A DNA stretch of 22,477 nucleotides, taken from positions 1-22,477 of IMG/VR virus record IMGVR_UViG_3300010885_041673, one strand, 5' to 3'. The position numbers and the translations under genes are program-made. The notes under the pieces were generated by a model. That model did not search any database and was not told where the DNA came from. It was given only the letters and a program-made list of their open reading frames with translations. This DNA comes from a virus. Shown here one piece after another: positions 20,290 through 22,477 of this stretch (within the stretch, counting starts at the first letter, position 1; every line of letters starts with the position of its first letter).

Positions 20290-21992
20290 TGGCTTCTAGC
20301 CTTCTTCAATTTCTTGCAAAAATTACTATATTCGTTTTCTTCATGAATATATTTTTTTGCGATTAAATTTTTATTTTCATATGCGCCAACGGCTAATCCT
20401 AATGCTTGTTTAGCTGCCATAATATCTGGTAACCTAATTTTGTTCTCTGGTGTGCCTGCAGCTAATTGATCTAGAACCTTGGCTACTGCTTCAGGAACAG
20501 CGTTGCCGGAATCGTCTAGCCATTTTCTTGGTACATAAACTTGAAATATAGGCTTTTCTTCTACATCTGCCTTAACTTGAAATATAGGCTTTTCTTCTTT
20601 ATCTACCGATGCTTCAGCTGGAATACCCATATTCTTGTACAATGTATCGATAATCGTTGGATCCACGCCCACATCTTGTAAAACTTTGTGTATTTTAACA
20701 CTGTCTGTTGGATTGCCAGCTTTCTTTAGAGCTTGTTGCAATTTATCTGGTGTAACTTTTTGAGTTAGATTTTGACCTTTGGTTTTGAGCCAATTACCAA
20801 TGCTACCGGTGATATCTTTGAGAGCTTCGTTTGTTAGTTGGAAACCGTTGCGTGGTTTTCCCAGAGTTTCATTCAAATGCCACATCTTAATGGTAAGGTC
20901 GCGATCAATATATTTCTTTGGATTGAAGAATATTGATTCTTCAAAGTCTTCAACGTTCTCACGAGAACTAGCAGTGGACACTTGCTGCTGGGCAGTCAAT
21001 GCCTGCCCGGATGCGAATTCGCGGGCTTGCCGCAGGGACTGTAATTGTTCCGGCGTATAAAGTTCTTGAGGCACAGGTTTCCTGTCAATTTCGACCGGAA
21101 CGTCACCAACTAATCGTGCATTATGGTTAAGACCATTCAATCCCATCCTCTCAGCAAAATCGTTAATAAGCGCAGAGTCAGCTTCTGATTTAGCAGCACC
21201 GCGTTCCAGCTGGCGACGAGATGACTCCCACCGTGTATCAGATTCTGGCGGTTGTTCGCTGGATTGTTGATCAGCATCAGATTTTCCTTGCGTCTGATCC
21301 AGTGCACCACTGACTGCTGCACCAGCCATATTGCCTAATGCACCACCTGCTGCGCCAACAACTGCTCCGGCAACGCCTGATTTTAATGCTGATTTCCAAT
21401 CTTGACCTTGTAATTTAGCAGCAGCTATTGCCAATAAACCGCCGGTGACGCCACCAGCCAATGCTGCTCCAGCAGGACCGGCAAACATCATTCCGAGTTT
21501 ACCGGCAACAGGCGCTGCTGCACCACCAATAGCAGCCAAAATCATTTTTTGTGCCATCGGTGATTTCATGCCTTGTTGGATCATCTGCATAGCAGATTTT
21601 TTAGCTGCTGGATCTTTAATATTATTGACTGCTGCTGTTGCCTTACTTTCAAATTCGCTGACTTTGCCAGCATCAGCTGGCGGTAGCTCATCATAAAACT
21701 TTTTCTTTATAGCGTCTGGTAATAACCTGCCTACCTTAGTAGAATTAGGGAGGTATGCTTGTGTAGCTTGAGCAGCAACGATAACTAAACGATTTATTTG
21801 TTCTTGTGATAACTCTGCTTCTGTCAAAAATACATTTTCAGAAAGATATTTGATATATGGCACAACAAAATTTTCGTGCATATTTTTAAGATATCGTTGT
21901 GTTAAGCGATCTGTGTTGCTGCCTAAATTTTCAAATAGTTCTAGACTATGTTGTTCTGACAACATTTGTTTTATAATTGTTTTCGTATTCAT
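20286..21992 (-). CDS. Large protein with Gly/Ala hydrophobic core, possible ejected virion protein
   Basis: About 568 aa, starting at the ATG at 21992 (MNTKTIIKQML), chosen for a GGAAAAG ribosome site and because the longer frame would overlap the upstream gene by 38 bp. The N-terminal part is helical and holds FLTE|AE (residues 55-60), a good (L/I)xE|(A/G) prohead-protease site. Residues about 151-230 are very rich in Ala and Gly (AAIGGAAAPVAGKLGMMFAG, AGAVVGAAGGALGNMAGAA), like glycine-zipper membrane segments. After this come Gln/Ser/Glu-rich linkers and two copies of a KPIFQV motif near 490. No enzyme motif. A pore-forming or internal virion protein is possible but unproven. Confidence 0.6.
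   Translation of the reverse strand: MNTKTIIKQMLSEQHSLELFENLGSNTDRLTQRYLKNMHENFVVPYIKYLSENVFLTEAELSQEQINRLVIVAAQATQAYLPNSTKVGRLLPDAIKKKFYDELPPADAGKVSEFESKATAAVNNIKDPAAKKSAMQMIQQGMKSPMAQKMILAAIGGAAAPVAGKLGMMFAGPAGAALAGGVTGGLLAIAAAKLQGQDWKSALKSGVAGAVVGAAGGALGNMAGAAVSGALDQTQGKSDADQQSSEQPPESDTRWESSRRQLERGAAKSEADSALINDFAERMGLNGLNHNARLVGDVPVEIDRKPVPQELYTPEQLQSLRQAREFASGQALTAQQQVSTASSRENVEDFEESIFFNPKKYIDRDLTIKMWHLNETLGKPRNGFQLTNEALKDITGSIGNWLKTKGQNLTQKVTPDKLQQALKKAGNPTDSVKIHKVLQDVGVDPTIIDTLYKNMGIPAEASVDKEEKPIFQVKADVEEKPIFQVYVPRKWLDDSGNAVPEAVAKVLDQLAAGTPENKIRLPDIMAAKQALGLAVGAYENKNLIAKKYIHEENEYSNFCKKLKKARSQ
20538..20598 (-). repeat. 25-bp direct repeat, period 36 bp, in the large Gly/Ala-core gene
   Basis: Bases 20538-20562 and 20574-20598 are identical (aacttgaaatataggctttt...). 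The period is 12 codons, so the protein gains EEKPIFQV twice in frame. The perfect match suggests a recent duplication. Confidence 0.85.
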
Positions 21993-22017
21993 ATTATATC
22001 TTTTCCAATCTATACGC

Positions 22018-22477
22018 TCATGGATTATATGTAAACGTTTTTCCACCAAACGCATTGGGTGTAAGTTTTGTACCTGGCGCTGGTGTTACAGGTGCAGCAG
22101 GCGTAGTTGTACCTGGCGCTGGTGTTACAGGTGCAGCAGGCGTAGTTGTACTTGGAGATGCTGCTCGGCCTGCTGCACTCATACCTGCTAGCATTGCATT
22201 GCTGGCTGCAGATTTTTGTGCCTGGCGGCGTGCTGCACTCATACCCGGTACCATCTGATTGCTGGCTGCAGTTGTCTGTACTTGTTGCGCTGGCTGCGTT
22301 GTTTGGCTTCCAGCGCTGGGTGCTGTAGTTTGTGTTTGGCGATAAGCGTTGGATGCATTTGCATTCATAGCCTGACCTACAACTTGCGTTATGTATTTGT
22401 TGACTGATTTTTGATCTTCTATTTGATCTGTTGCTGGATCAACTATTATTCCAGCTGCTGCTGGATCAGGTACATCA
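22018..22477 (-). CDS. Ala/Pro/Thr-rich repeat protein (partial, cut by right edge)
   Basis: The frame is open to the right edge; an internal ATG at 22368 is unlikely to be the true start because the same frame continues upstream (VPDPAAAGIIVDPATDQIED). The visible part has near-copies of 'SNxMxxGMSAAxRxA' (at about 75 and 96 residues from the edge) and PAAPVTPAPGT twice near the C-terminus, ending GGKTFTYNP. Low complexity, no catalytic motif. It stops 26 bp before the next ATG, so it heads the block of putative virion proteins. The role is unknown. Confidence 0.6.
   Translation of the reverse strand, partial: DVPDPAAAGIIVDPATDQIEDQKSVNKYITQVVGQAMNANASNAYRQTQTTAPSAGSQTTQPAQQVQTTAASNQMVPGMSAARRQAQKSAASNAMLAGMSAAGRAASPSTTTPAAPVTPAPGTTTPAAPVTPAPGTKLTPNAFGGKTFTYNP
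22070..22147 (-). repeat. 39-bp tandem repeat, two copies
   Basis: Two identical 39-bp copies (gtacctggcgctggtgttac...) at 22070-22108 and 22109-22147, followed by a partial third. The unit is 13 codons and encodes TTPAAPVTPAPGT-like repeats in the C-terminus of the partial gene. Confidence 0.9.

Noticed and set aside
21137-21322. 61-aa ORF on the minus strand
   Set aside because: Lies in another frame inside the large Gly/Ala-core gene and has no start signals.
21445-22258. Plus-strand ORFs rich in Ala, Gly and Cys
   Set aside because: They are mirror frames of repetitive Ala/Pro/Gly-coding minus-strand genes; composition explains their openness.

Overview
The window looks like part of the genome of a T4-like (marine-type) myovirus infecting a Gram-negative bacterium. 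The evidence is tightly packed genes, almost all on the minus strand and often joined by ATGA or TAATG overlaps; a class Ia ribonucleotide reductase module (nrdA, nrdB, glutaredoxin); a PAAR spike-tip protein; tropism-determinant-like tail proteins; T4-type late promoter motifs (TATAAATA/GATAAATA); and a GIY-YIG homing endonuclease. The host cannot be named from the sequence. No tRNA, rRNA, CRISPR array or insertion sequence was seen, and no stretch over 300 bases lacks a gene.

The minus-strand genes run from right to left. 22477-17422: a coupled block made of an Ala/Pro/Thr-rich partial protein, a 568-aa protein with a Gly/Ala hydrophobic core, two different polymerase-beta-type nucleotidyltransferases, and a protein with KxDG-ligase motifs. 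Several N-termini resemble the T4 capsid-targeting peptide and prohead-protease site, so these may be packaged or ejected proteins. 17406-16859: one gene between a perfect late promoter and a strong terminator, probably an abundant structural protein. 16841-14525: conserved small T4-like proteins, including a coiled, acidic-tailed virion/scaffold-like protein. 14518-13482: an exported Tyr/Pro-rich protein with its own sigma70-like promoter, and a RecB-type exonuclease.

13452-7403: a tail-fibre-like protein, a conserved hypothetical, then the nucleotide module. nrdA is split in two by an inserted GIY-YIG endonuclease plus a frameshifted mini-gene. The N-terminal piece ends in a basic tail and the C-terminal piece starts with an acidic head. 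A remnant of another homing endonuclease lies between nrdA and nrdB, followed by nrdB and glutaredoxin. Together these make deoxynucleotides for phage replication.

7400-4275: an LSm-like small protein, the PAAR protein, a 581-aa Ser/Ala/Asn-rich probable virion protein and a signal-peptide-bearing SleB-type cell wall hydrolase. 4200-3244: the only plus-strand gene, a LamG/concanavalin-like lectin protein. 3191-1: small conserved proteins (one with a sigma70 promoter), a strong terminator, and two Mtd-like tail fibre/structural proteins that share repeats; the last is cut by the left edge.
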